Of a stretch of DNA of 64,000 nucleotides, positions 1 to 11,988 are shown piece by piece. The stretch lies in NCBI GenBank assembly GCA_023846275.1, contig CM043869.1, forward strand, positions 19,067,501 through 19,131,500, written 5' to 3'. Below the pieces are notes generated by a model. It saw only the letters and a list, made by a program, of their open reading frames with translations. It had not been told where the DNA came from and made no database searches. Position numbers and translations under genes: made by a program. This stretch comes from Vanilla planifolia (taxonomy: Eukaryota > Streptophyta > Magnoliopsida > Asparagales > Orchidaceae). Numbering within the stretch: position 1 is the stretch's first letter; the number at the start of each line of letters is the position of its first letter.

Positions 1-3000
1 AATCAAGGATAAATGGAGTTAAACTGTTCATCAAAAAGTTTATTTAGATGATAGAAATGTTCTTTTATGCTGCTTAAAAACAAAAAAAATAAATAAATTC
101 TTTTAATAACCAAAAGGAATATTTTAATAGAAAATCTAGCAAAAAGGAATTCAGTTTTTTAATAATTTGTATGTCATAACATCTATTGAAATGCATTTTT
201 AAATTTGAAAAAATGACAGATATTTAATAGTGTTAGTAAAGCTACAAAGATTTCATCGTTGCACCAACTACACCAAATGTCATTGAACTTTATAAAGAAA
301 GATTGGCTAAGCAAACACAAATTTAACTAGGAAAATTGCATAGTATTTGTTCACGTTCATGTCCAAAGCATGTAAATGATCAAAAGTAATGAAAGAGTTT
401 GGCATATGAACTAAGAATTGTGACAACTATTTCATCCTAGTTTTCACTGCAATTATTAGCTAACTAATGCGAAGACATAACTTGTTCTATAAAAGGTTAA
501 CGACATTTTGAAACTAATTTGAAATCCAAGATATTAACTAGAGACTCATAAGTCTAGCACACTCGTTCAAAAAATTTAAATTAAAACAAAAAATGATTAT
601 CCCTAAAAAATGCACATCCTAATATTTCAATATTTTATCATAAGCTTATTATTGCCTTTAAAGTAAAGAAAAAATAAAATAAAATTTGAAAAACACAAAA
701 AGAATATAGAGTATCTCAAATAAATTTATCTAAGATTTAAAAATATAAACTCATAACACTGCTAGTTGGTGAAGTATTTGAATATTTGAAATTCACATTA
801 AGAGAAATCTTATAAAGCTATAAGTCTTGATGACAACATACACTTTAATAATACAAGTTTAAATTAGGTAGAATCTCTTGAAAATATTAGATTCAGATAG
901 TGCATTAATTTGGGTTATTCAATTTAAAGTCGAGAGAAAATACGTAATGCTATTTGCTAGGGTGGGATCTTTCTTCTTCTCGAATAATATTGTACAGAGA
1001 TGCTAGCTAATCAAGGACAAAACATATTTAGTAGTTTAATTTGCACGTACAGTTGTGACATAGGTTAATTAATGGTTGGAAATTTATCTCAATCATTTTT
1101 TGTATGAAGGATTGTTTATTTTTTATCTCTCATCTCTTATATATCTTTTTATTGTATTTAATAATTTTATTATTTTGAATGGTTTTAGCAGTAGGTAATA
1201 TCTTTGTATAAAAAGACAAAATATTCTGAAACTTAAAAATTAAAATATTTGTTGAAAAAAAAAGATTAATAGTACAATTTTTTTTATTTTTATTTTTTTG
1301 AAATTTTTGTATGTACACACTATCTTAATTAAACTAAATGTGTGTTCAATTTTATGTCCATAATTTTTAATGATTCACTCTTATCATGATACACGTCAGG
1401 CTTGCCTTTTATTTAGTTTTTGTTTGATTTCTTGCTTTTTTAAACAAGATGTTTAGTAGTTTAATATATAAAAATATTAGAAACAATGCATCCGACCTAT
1501 ATTTTAATTATTCAATGAGATTAATGATATTAATAAATTTGATCAACAAATCAAAGATTATTTTAAATAAAATATGCACTAGTTATTTTGCACCTAAAAA
1601 TTTATTCTAAGAATGACATATGAAGACAATAAAATATTACTTACATATTATCTAACTATACTAAGAATAAAAACATATCATAGCAATCAATACAACAATA
1701 TTAAGCAAACTATTGATGGCCCTAAAAAGAATAAACATATTTAATTGTTTATTTTTTTATAAATTTTGTTTTGTGTTGATTTATTTTTAAAATAAAAATT
1801 TGAAAATTAAAATTAAAACGTCAAATGAAAAAAAAATATAAAAAAACATTATAATTAATCACATTAAATATTTTTAATTCCATTATAGGTATTATTTGTA
1901 TAAATTTATTTTAATAATAAATAATAAACAAATTATAAAATGAGATACCTATTTTTAATTTTTCCTTCTGAACTTGAAAACGCAGGTTAGTTCCTTGCAT
2001 TCGAACTAGAACTCGATTCATGTCACAAAGAATATTACAAAACTATGAGGATTTGGAGCTTGCTTTGGACATAAGTGAAGAAATCCCAACATTTCAATAC
2101 ATTAACTAATACAACTAGAAACATAAAGAGCATAGTGTTACAAACTAAGGAATATATAGTCACTAGATTTTTTTGAATGTTAAAATGATAGACTAAGTAT
2201 GAACTAAATAATCCATTATGATAATAATATTTATCAGCATTCACAATGGAGACAACAACTTTGTGGCCTCCAAATAGTACAATTTCAATAAAACAAGTGC
2301 ATGAAATTTGGGATATAATGAGGTTTCTTACTTTGATTTTCAAATCATTAAGTGCACTTCTCACTCCCAATAAATTGCAAAGCAACCCTTCCCCCGACCC
2401 CCAATTTGGTCCATCATGTCCTCAATTTTATCTTGAATGTTCCATTGTTTGTGCGACTAGTCATTGTTCGATTATTTTTGTCATAAGTTGGTTGACTTGA
2501 ATATTGAATTACCTAACTAGACAAACATTTTATTGCAAATTTCTATCATTTAATTAATTTGATGTTTTGTTTGGTTAAATAATTGATTGAATGTTGAATT
2601 TACTGAAAAGTAAGGCTTGGATGCCATAACTTTTGCTATACAATTACTAGTGATCTTCCCCACTTGTACTAATATAGTTGCAAAGCAGACTAATGGGCAT
2701 CCTCGCATGCACAATTCAAAAATAATAATTCCACAAATATCTATATGACATAATAGGTAAAAGCATTAGAATGGATTAATGCATGCGAGCAAAGAGCATA
2801 ATGACATCCACAATAATTTTGACCATGACGTCTTACCTTAGACATACATTCTAGCATTCATGGTTTTTATTCGAGATAGGAATATCATGCTTTCAGCACA
2901 AACTCAAGTTGCATTGCATTAATGAACATATGCTTGGTTTAAGGTTAATTTGTGTAAATGCAATTTATGTTACTAAATTATCTACTTTGTTTGATGTAGA

Positions 3001-6000
3001 TGAGAGATCTTAGTGTTTATGTAATTGATAACTCAATTATTTGTTTGATTGATTAGCACATACTAAATGGAATCTTGCTAAAACTATAGTCATTTTTTAG
3101 ATGGTCTAAGATTTGTTATGTCTACACATAGATGATGTAATGATGTTTGATGATTTTCCCTAATTAGTTTATTTTTTTATTAATTACTTTGATCACATCT
3201 TTTGCAACTTGTTATTTTAGCTTATCTTAAACTGAACGATTTGTCAATTTGCATCAATTTAACTAGATCTTCAACTTTTATCGTAGAAAAGATGCACAAA
3301 GGACACCATGGGAACCCAAATATGATGTAAGAATATTGGCATCAGTTAGACCTTTTAAATGTGCATTGGACGATAACAAGAAAACCAATTGATAAAAAAT
3401 TTTGATTTGATTGAACTCCTTATCAAACTATTGATTAGACAAATACTCCCTTGGTGATAAAGAGCGATCAAAAGGTCTTTTGAGTGATTGAACCAACCAA
3501 ACACTTTGATAATTTGATTGAATTGTCTGGTCATGTATGAATATGGAAAAAAATATTCATAAATTTAGATTTTTAAGGGGAAATATGTTTAAGATTCAAA
3601 TAGGAAATCTATAAGTCATTTTGGGAAAAAATCTTGAACCTAAATACTTAGGGACTGATGGAATTTATTGAGGTTGTAAAAATCTTTGGTTTTGGGGCAA
3701 TCTTATAAAAAATTATAACAGGGATCTTTGGAGAGAGAAAATTCATTTTGAAGTCTAAAGATAATAGCTTTGAGAGCTACTTGTATGGTTTTTGAGGATT
3801 TGATCAAGGGTCATTGAGAGGATTTTATGAAATCCTTTGGTGAAATCAAAATTTTGGGCTAAATTGTTTTACTTGAGAGTTTTTTTGGGGTAAGGATATT
3901 TACTACCAAGATTGTTGAACTTAACTTTTGCATTTACTGAGTTGTTCTAGATTTTTTTTCTTCAACAAGAGCATTGCAATTTTTTTTATGCATCTCTTTG
4001 CATGACTTTTCTCCACATTGTTGGTACGTTATTGCCCTTATTTAATTTTCCTAATGAAAGATGATAGTAAGAAGGAAAAAGGCCATGCCAAGTTTCACAA
4101 ATTTTGGTCATTGTATGCTTATTAAGAGTTTGTTACAAGAGTATCCTTTCATTTGTTTTTTTATGATCAACCGATCTCAAAACTCTTTATTGAGCTTAGA
4201 GCAGGATGCAAAAAAAGTTGTTGCTTAGAGCAAAGATCCTATACAGGGTAGATTTAAGGTTTTTGGTATTCAATCAATTCATTATCATGTGGGAGAGTTG
4301 AGTGAGAGAAATTAAAACTTTTTATAATGCAATTCAAAAGTAGGAAAGTTTTTGAGATAGCAGCTAAGCAAGAAAGAGAGAAAAAGCAGAGATAATGCAA
4401 GATGGAATCATTTGTTGGAGATGTATTTTTCTCTTTTGATAAAGTATTTATATTTTCTTTCGGAGATGCAAAGTAGAAGAAGCTGATGTTGATTTATTTT
4501 GAAAGAGCCAATGGATAAAAGAGAATCCACTTCAAGGAGAGAGGAAATAGAAAGAGGAGAAGAATCCTTGCTTGATTGGGAGAAGAACCACTGCTACCTT
4601 TTTACTCGATCAATTAATGGTATTACAAAGTTTATAAATATGGAAAAGAAGCCTGAGGATAGAAGTTCTAGAAATAAAGAGGAAAAGGAGAACGGATTTG
4701 TGTAACACAATGAAATAGGTTAATACCAAAAGTTTGCAGTCAAACAAGTCTTGATAAATACAGGATTGGGTGGTTGAAGCTAATTATGTATAACATAAAA
4801 TTTTATCCAATAATAACAAAGTCAGACCATTTGTAAATCGATCAAACAAAGAAAATATCTTTAGAGAAAATAAAAACATAAATTTTACATATCAAGATAC
4901 GTTTTGTTAAGAGATACAATAATAAATTGTGAGAAAAAATATAAGCCTGACTAAAATTTTATAATTTTATTTTAAATAATAAACTGTCTAATTTTTATTT
5001 TTATTGTAGGTAACTATAGCTATTAAATCGTGAAACATAATATCATCATCTTCTATAATCTTACTCGTTCACTAAATATCAAATTTAATTTTTTATTTTA
5101 TTAAATTTAATTTACTCGAAACAAGAATTCATTAATAAATGTAATCTCCAAACCCAAATCCCATGATTTAGGTTACTGTTTTCGTATAAGTTATTTAGCT
5201 AATTTATACTCAATTTTTTTTATTTCTCCAAATTTAATTTAGTTCAAGATAAGAATAGATATGATATTATCATCCAATTAAATACATCTATTTATTATCA
5301 AATCAAAGTCATTGATCACCTCATCTGATTTAGCAAATTCTATGCACACATTAGGACAATAAACATCATTAGTAACATAAGAAGAGATATTCAAATTGGC
5401 TAAAAAGCCATAATCTTAATAATGACTTTCTTCATCACATTCCTCTATCTTTTCAAGATATGCCTCTTTCCAATTGTATGGTTTGAAATAACTTACGAGT
5501 GCTTTGGTCGACTCGAGAGAAGGAATTGCATTGTCATTTCGTATGTGTTTCTATTTATTCGACCATCTCGTCTCAAATTATTGTTGGGGATGACTCCATG
5601 CTTTTCTTCTCAGGTCCAAACTAAATGTTTGTATTTTGACGTTTACATTTGATATAATTATTTTTAAAAGCAAATCAAAACACGTAGTTGTAGAATAAAC
5701 AAGAAAATGAAACAGCAACTTGTCAAGCACACATAAATAAATAAGTTTCTAATGTGCATATGCAAAACATAATCTCAAGATATTTAAAAAAAATAATAAA
5801 TTTTAATCTAAAATAGTTTACCACAAGTACCAACACAATTTAAAAAACAAGATTAAAAAAACATTAGAAATTTATGAAGTTATAAGCAACCAACGGAATG
5901 AACATTATTTGAAACAAAAAAAAAACAAACTTAATTGCATAGGCAGATCAATTGGCATTAAGATGAAATATTCTTGAACTCAATTATTCTAAATTGCAAA

Positions 6001-6119
6001 GTTTTTTGTTTAAATTTTCCTAAAGCCTATATTAAAATATCAAAAAAAATTCACTTGCGAAGACCAAAATAATTTAAAAAACACGATTAAAAACCATAGA
6101 AATTTACGAAATTAAATAA
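1..6119. other. AT-rich intergenic region, no gene recognised
   Basis: The stretch is strongly AT-rich, with frequent stops in all frames and no open frame longer than about 115 codons. I saw no conserved domain, splice-framed exon series, LTR boundary or RNA gene. The short open frames near 2035-2500, 4499-4705 and 5422-5652 match no family I know and lack supporting exons. Decayed transposons too old to recognise by eye are likely. Confidence 0.6.
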
Positions 6120-6480
6120 GAAATATGGAGTCACATATCAGAAGTCACTAAGATCAGATTAAAAACCCTCGATTATCACCCGCAGAGGTAATAGTTGTGC
6201 GGGCCATTAGAGAACAATCCAACCTCATGCGATAGAACCACAGGACAGTACAACAATTGAAATTAGAAATCTTGAGTCACATACCAGATATCACTACGAA
6301 TAGAAAAGTCTTCGCCGATTACAAACTTTCGATTACCACCCGGAGGAGTCATGGTTGAGCAAGCCATCCGCATCAACGAAAGCCATAAGAAAACACTTCA
6401 ACCTTCACGGAGACTCGTGTGTTTTGATTCACCCATGCGATTGCTTCCAGGAGGAGACATGTTTGCGACAGCCATCGGCG
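6120..6480 (-). repeat. Three tandem diverged copies of an ATG-led segment, GC-richer than its surroundings
   Basis: Read on the minus strand, three related segments begin with ATG at 6475, 6367 and 6207. Each opens with Met-Ala and then a Pro-Pro-Gly-like or Ala-Gly motif followed by Asn-Arg (MSPPGSNR, MTPPGGNR, TITSAGDNR). Copies two and three continue with similar sequence around a shared GTGACTC motif. The spacings are 108 and 160 bp, so the copies carry indels. Each reading frame closes after about 18-35 codons. No downstream exons could be joined. The segment looks like duplicated first-exon or leader sequence of a plant gene, or part of a mobile element that captured one. No family is assigned. 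Confidence 0.4.
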
Positions 6481-7800
6481 GAACGCAGGGGATTTTTTAG
6501 GGCACCCGTGAGCAATGAAAAAAGTTGGTACCTTTCGAATATCCGAAGAAGGGCCATTCTCGGCCCCCGACGCATAAAAGAAAAAATAAAAAATAAAAAG
6601 CAGAAAGAGCCGTAGAATAAATTATGCAGAGACCGAAACGACAAAAAAAATTAGTTTATTTAGAGAATAATCAATATGAAGAGCTTTGAAATCTGGTAAA
6701 AAAAGCAGAAATAGAACTTATTATATATATCTTTTATCATACAATTGACCAAAATGGATGTACATAATTTTTCAATTAAAATATAATATATGTTGATAAA
6801 CCTCTAAAAAATAACAGAATACATAAAATTATATAAATTTAAGTGAATCTTTGACAATATGAATAATAGCAATTTGACAAACAATCATAATAAGAATAAA
6901 AATATTATTTTTTTGTTATATAAAATTATTTTTTTATTTCTAACATAAAAAAATTATTATTAAATTTTAAGCTAGGTTAAACAACATGTGTTGCTATTAT
7001 AAAACGCATCATCCTTGTACTAATAATGCCTAATATTATGGAACATATAAAAACATGGGTATAACAAACACAATATTAGTGAAGTAAACCAATTTACACA
7101 ACAATGGTTTAGATTTCTATCAAAAACATCAATAACTAAAAGTTATTCAAAAGCTTAATGAAATGAATCAAGAATTGTAAATGTAAGGGATTCATGATAA
7201 TTTGTACTACAAGAGCATAAAGCTAATTAATACAAAGACTTGGGAATTGTTCATATAATGTTAACCAAAATTTAAACATATTTGGAATCTCTAAAAGCTT
7301 AAACTCAAACTTATAGCTCTAATATTCTATGACAAGCTAACCTAATATTCTAACTACACCTATTTGAAGATTAAAAATATTACTTAAGTGCTAATGTTTT
7401 ACAAATCTCAAATCAATTGTTTTGATCATATGTTTATTGTTAACAAATCTGTTATGGTAAAGTTTGTGGAATAAGGTATTGTAGGAAAAATGACAGTAAG
7501 AATTGACATTAATAATTGTCTTTTTGGGTGTCACTTAATCAAAATAATAATAAGAACAACTAAATCATAAGTAAACATGGATCTAGACAACATATGGATT
7601 GTAAAATTAAAAAACTATATTATTCATATTAAAGTGTAGTTTTAATTATGATAACAGTTGATAGACATTAAAAGTTACTGATTGTAGATTAAAGATTTAA
7701 AGGTTAAATATTTAGGATCAAATATAAGGATTATGAGTTATGTACTAAGCATTTCTAGGTAGTAATTATGGGTATCTAACAGTTTTAAAAATAAAATTGG
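6481..7800. other. Intergenic; GC-richer tail then AT-rich sequence
   Basis: Up to about 6610 the base composition is still raised, with several CpG, and could be the upstream side of the triplicated segment on the minus strand. The remainder is AT-rich without recognisable coding content or repeats. Confidence 0.5.
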
Positions 7801-8413
7801 TTGTACGACTAAAGCACTGGGGGTTGGACATACACAACTAAATGGAAAAGGGCATATCATTATCTGAGAAGAAACTTATGGATTGTGCCATAGATTAAAT
7901 AACTTTGGATGCAATGAAGGTTTGCCTTTCAAGCCTTTGAGTACGTTAAATACAATGGAGGCCTCAACATAGAATATGCATATCCGTACCATGGTGTCAA
8001 TGGCATCTACAACTTCAAGCAAAAGAATGTTGGTGTCAGTAAACATCACCCTAGTAAGCAATCGGTATTCCATCAAGAACTAATATTGCAATTTTATAGT
8101 ATTATGTAGCAATTAACATCAAGTAATGGGTTCAAAATTTTGAGCACATTCTTTAGAAGAACTATAAGGGAAAGTAAGACATTCACTATTGATAACCAAT
8201 TATTACTTCAAACTACTGCATTTTTTTGGAAAAATTTTTACTTCTTAGTTTGATTTAGGTTATTGTTTGTATTTGCTTATGTGATGTGTAGGGTTCTTAG
8301 GATGAGTTTAAGCATGCAATGAGATTGGTGTGTTTGGTTAGCACTGCATTTGAGGTTGTGAAAGGTTTCCATTTGTAAAAGAGAGGGACACTAGTGACAG
8401 AGATCAAATGGTT
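7801..8413 (+). pseudogene. Aleurain-type papain-family cysteine protease pseudogene fragment
   Basis: Conceptual translation in shifting frames gives the middle of an aleurain-like vacuolar thiol protease. It shows a degraded TTGALE-like start, then LSEKKLMDCA, NNFGCNEGLPFQAFEYVKYN and GGLNIEYAYPYHGVNGIY, ending near KNVGVS at about 8056. After a probable intron the next piece at about 8291-8410 reads DEFKHAMRLV and TAFEVVKGFHL. At least two frameshifts and in-frame stops break it. The N-terminal signal and propeptide, the catalytic-cysteine exon and the His/Asn C-terminal part were not found. The probable intron points to a genomic duplicate rather than a retrocopy. Functional relatives are papain-clan peptidases of the vacuole. 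The identification rests on remembered family sequence, not on a search. Confidence 0.65.
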
Positions 8414-11060
8414 AATAGTAATTTAACTGTATCTGCACTATCCATTGTTTAAATGTGCAAATTGATTGCTGTTGGTATAATAAAAAGGTTCCAAGATTCC
8501 CCAATTGTTTGGTGCCGTTGGCTGAACCTCCTCATGTGGATTGTCTGGAACAATTCTCATATTACCTTGGTTAGTCGACTTGGTTTTTGCAAAGCTAAGA
8601 TAAGAAAGACCAAACACAACTTGAAGTTTAGTGAAACAAGGGCATTTTGGTAATTAAGGATGAGTTAAATATCCATGTGGACCCCATAAATTGCTAATGA
8701 TTGACTATGTCAAGTAACATCTTGGAACTTCAACGCACATACAACCACATGATACTCATCTCCAACTTCAGTCATCTTTTTGCATTCGACAAACCTTAGT
8801 GTAATATAATGACAATTGTTAAATACTTTTCTATTGTGAGCACTCCCTCAAAATGATGATTTGAATTGGAATCATAGAAAATGCATAAAAAGGTTGGAAA
8901 TGGTTCCAAAACATTGTAAAACCTATTAGATTAGCTTGAACTACCAAGGATTTTTGAACTGTGACATCCCCAAGAAATTGTAATGGTTAACGAAGCTATT
9001 GTTAATATTTGTGATACTCTAGATAAATAGATAAGATGCATGTAATTCAATTGCATGGCTAGATACATCCAATTATATAGATACAACATAGAAATATATG
9101 AGAAGGCCAAAAAATATCAAAATAATTCAAGCAAAATGTATTGGCTCTCTAATTGCATGATGAAAGTAGATGAAAGCAAAGCACAAGATGTTGTCACATT
9201 AGTGACAAATGATATGTTTGCTTCTATTATGATCATTGCCATTAAGACAAGCAACAAGTGTAATAATATATTTTAAATCATTGATTTTGTTAGGTGAGGT
9301 AAGGATGGTAAAAGAGAGGGTAGACTTTTGTGATAAGGCATGCTCTTTATCTAATGATCGATCTTGATTAAAGAACATATAGGAGAAGTAATATTGACAA
9401 GTTTCTTGTCTTGGCTAACGTGAAGGGAAGGTGCTTTTAAGGCTTTCTTATTGGAGAATTGAGGTATCTTTTATAAGATACGAAGTCATGGAGAATGATG
9501 CTTGGGAGGAGGTTCACTTGGTGGTTAGGGAATTGTTTTTTTGGTAAGCTTGCTCTAAACTTTTGATGAAATTATATTTTCTTAATCACAAACCTTCACA
9601 TATTGCATGACATCTAGAATCAACTTTTGATGAAATTATAAATAATGTTTGTTTGCATCGTTGTTAATCTACCCACCAATTGGCTTACGTAAAGGATGGA
9701 TGTTGTAACAAGCAATAGAAGGTCAAGGATCATCTCAAGATGACCACCACTGAAGTATGTTTTGCTTAATTCCATAATATCAACATTTAAACTTCTCTTT
9801 AGATTGGTTATAAATATCTATCATTCAAGGCTTTGGGATAACCTCACCTATCAAACCATAGTAGAAGATTGATCTTGTTGCTCCATGATGGAGTTTGACA
9901 ACATAATGCCTTCCATTTTTTGTCTTAACTTCTTTCTTGTTATTCTTAAGGCAATTTTGATAGGATTAGTGAGTGATTGGAGAGGCAATATTGGGGTAGT
10001 AGCTTGTTAAAGGTTGTTGGATCAAGCAAGCTAAATTCTTTATAATAGTTCTTGATGTGGTGATGTTTTATCCCTTGTAATGAATTAAAATCTTCTTTAT
10101 TACTTATCTTTTCTTTTTGCATGTGAGATCTCCTGCAACGCTTTTTTTATGATGGTTGTGCAAATTTTGAATTTCAAACTTATGCAATAAAATGATTGCA
10201 AGACTATCAGGGCAATGCTTTGGTGTGGTTATTTTTGCATTTGGCTATTATACATGATAGAACATATGTTGGTCAGATTCAATAGCGTTGGTTTTATGAT
10301 TTGGGTTGGTTGCTCTATCAATTGTGCGAATTTACGGTAAGCTATTCATGAATGACTAGTTTAGCTCTTTCAATCGTTTTTATAAATTTTGTCTCTTTGG
10401 TAAACCAATAAACTTTTCTACATATTTGCACATGTAACTAAGAGGATTAGACATTCATATTTGCTAAGGACAAAAGGGCGGGGCTTGGCCCTATGGTAAT
10501 CAATGGCATTTGTACTCACAACATGATAAGTGAGAATGGTATCTATTGGTTGTAGAATGAGATGGTTTAGGCTTGGAGGGAGATCTTTTGTTTGATGAGG
10601 ATATAAAGTAAAGCTCAATGCCCTTAGAACTATTATATTGGTGAAGCATTGTAGTGTCCTTGTCTAAATGATATTTAGAGAGATTGTGTTCGTTTAAAGA
10701 GAAAGATGCACAAGAGGAAATCTAGAGTACATGTGTAGTCATATACTAAGGAACTTATTTAGTATTCACACTTTTGAACTGTGATGGAGAATTATCAGCT
10801 TGAATTGGAAAATCAACTAGATCTAAAAGCTCCTGAAGAACTTTCTCCAACTATTAATTCTAAGGAAAGTTGAACAGGCTTTTGAATGTTATGAACATTT
10901 TGGAATTGGCACAATCACCTATCAATGGGTCTTATTGACTAAAAGGTGTTTGCTGAAAATTGAAAAATTAAGGTGATTTGTTTATGTGGGCTTAGTTGTC
11001 ATTGTTGTCTTTGCTTTTGTAACATATTTTGCATATACTAAGGAACTTAATTTGTCCCTC
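8414..11060. other. Intergenic, no gene recognised
   Basis: AT-rich sequence with short open frames only (for example near 9055-9276 and 10418-10618), none of which resembles a known family. A small segment near 8453-8480 might be further decayed cysteine protease sequence, but the match is too weak to call. Confidence 0.5.
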
Positions 11061-11078
11061 TTAGTTCGACCTTTTAAT

Positions 11079-11640
11079 TAATTGAGGATTTTGATAAGAG
11101 AAAACGCAGAAGCTTTATTTTCTGCTTGTGATGCTGGTAATGGAAGATGGGCTAAACTTCTTGGCGTTCGTGCTCTTCTTTGCCTAAAATTAAAGCTCCA
11201 AGAGTTTTTGACCATCCACAACATAGTACAGGAGTTCATCACTGCCACTAAAACATTAGTTCTTTTTATTTGTTTTTAATGTATGGTTTAGGCAAATGCT
11301 GTGGAAGAATACGCAGCTATTCTTGCGTTATAATTATTGGTCTTATTCTTTGAAATTAAATTTTCAGAAATAAATGACAAAGATCAAAGCAGTTTTTGAT
11401 TAAAAAACATGGGTGGAATTAGATTTTCTTAATGAATTGTTTTCATGAAGAATTGTTTGTTAATAAAAAGTCTTGCATGGACAATCACAAAGTACATATT
11501 GCTATTATTTCACCTTCTCACTATGAAGATACTGATGGAAGCATCATTGAAGCTGGAAGGTCTTCTTCTCAAACTGTCATGTTGGTTAATTTGATTTCAT
11601 GTTTTCTTGAAGATAACACAAGAAAAATATAATTTTGATC
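11079..11640 (+). pseudogene. VPS54 (GARP tethering complex subunit) pseudogene fragment
   Basis: An open segment at about 11082-11250 reads RENAEALFSACDAGNGRWAK, then LLGVRALL and QEFLTIHNIVQEFITAT. This strongly resembles the C-terminal region of plant VPS54, a subunit of the GARP complex that tethers endosome-derived vesicles at the trans-Golgi. After a probable intron ending at a TTTTCAG acceptor (11361-11367), a second piece from 11374 reads MTKIKAVFD-stop-KTWVELDF. It then shifts frame into EELFVNKKSC and a Ser-rich tail. The conserved stretch expected between the two pieces (GGRLGYSIRGTLQSQ in relatives) is absent. Stops and a frameshift are present, and no upstream VPS54 exons were seen. 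The fragment ends about 350 bp from the stop codon of the convergent SDC gene. Confidence 0.6.
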
Positions 11641-11988
11641 CAACACTAAAAATTTGTTTGCATTTTTAGAAAATCCTTTTGAAACTTTGATTTTTAGCAA
11701 TAGTGCTTTATGCAAGTGATAAATTTTAGTGACTGTTCCTTAGAATTTTAAAATGAAAAAAAAAATAAAAAAAATATTCAAAAAATAGAAAACCATACCA
11801 CAACCTTATAAATAATGTGCTATATTGATCCTTGATAACAGCAAATAATTGAACAACAAATAAATTTAAGGCCAGTTTCTGCCATCCAAAAGCAGTACAT
11901 TCCGAATGTTAAAACCAAAGCAAAAGCTGGATGAGATAATAAGCATCAGTGAAATAAAGAAAAACATAAATTGCCCTAAAGCAAAATG

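Noticed and set aside
2035..2500. Overlapping open frames on both strands (116 and 84 codons)
   Set aside because: No domain, no splice-framed neighbours, AT-rich codon content; likely chance or decayed repeat.
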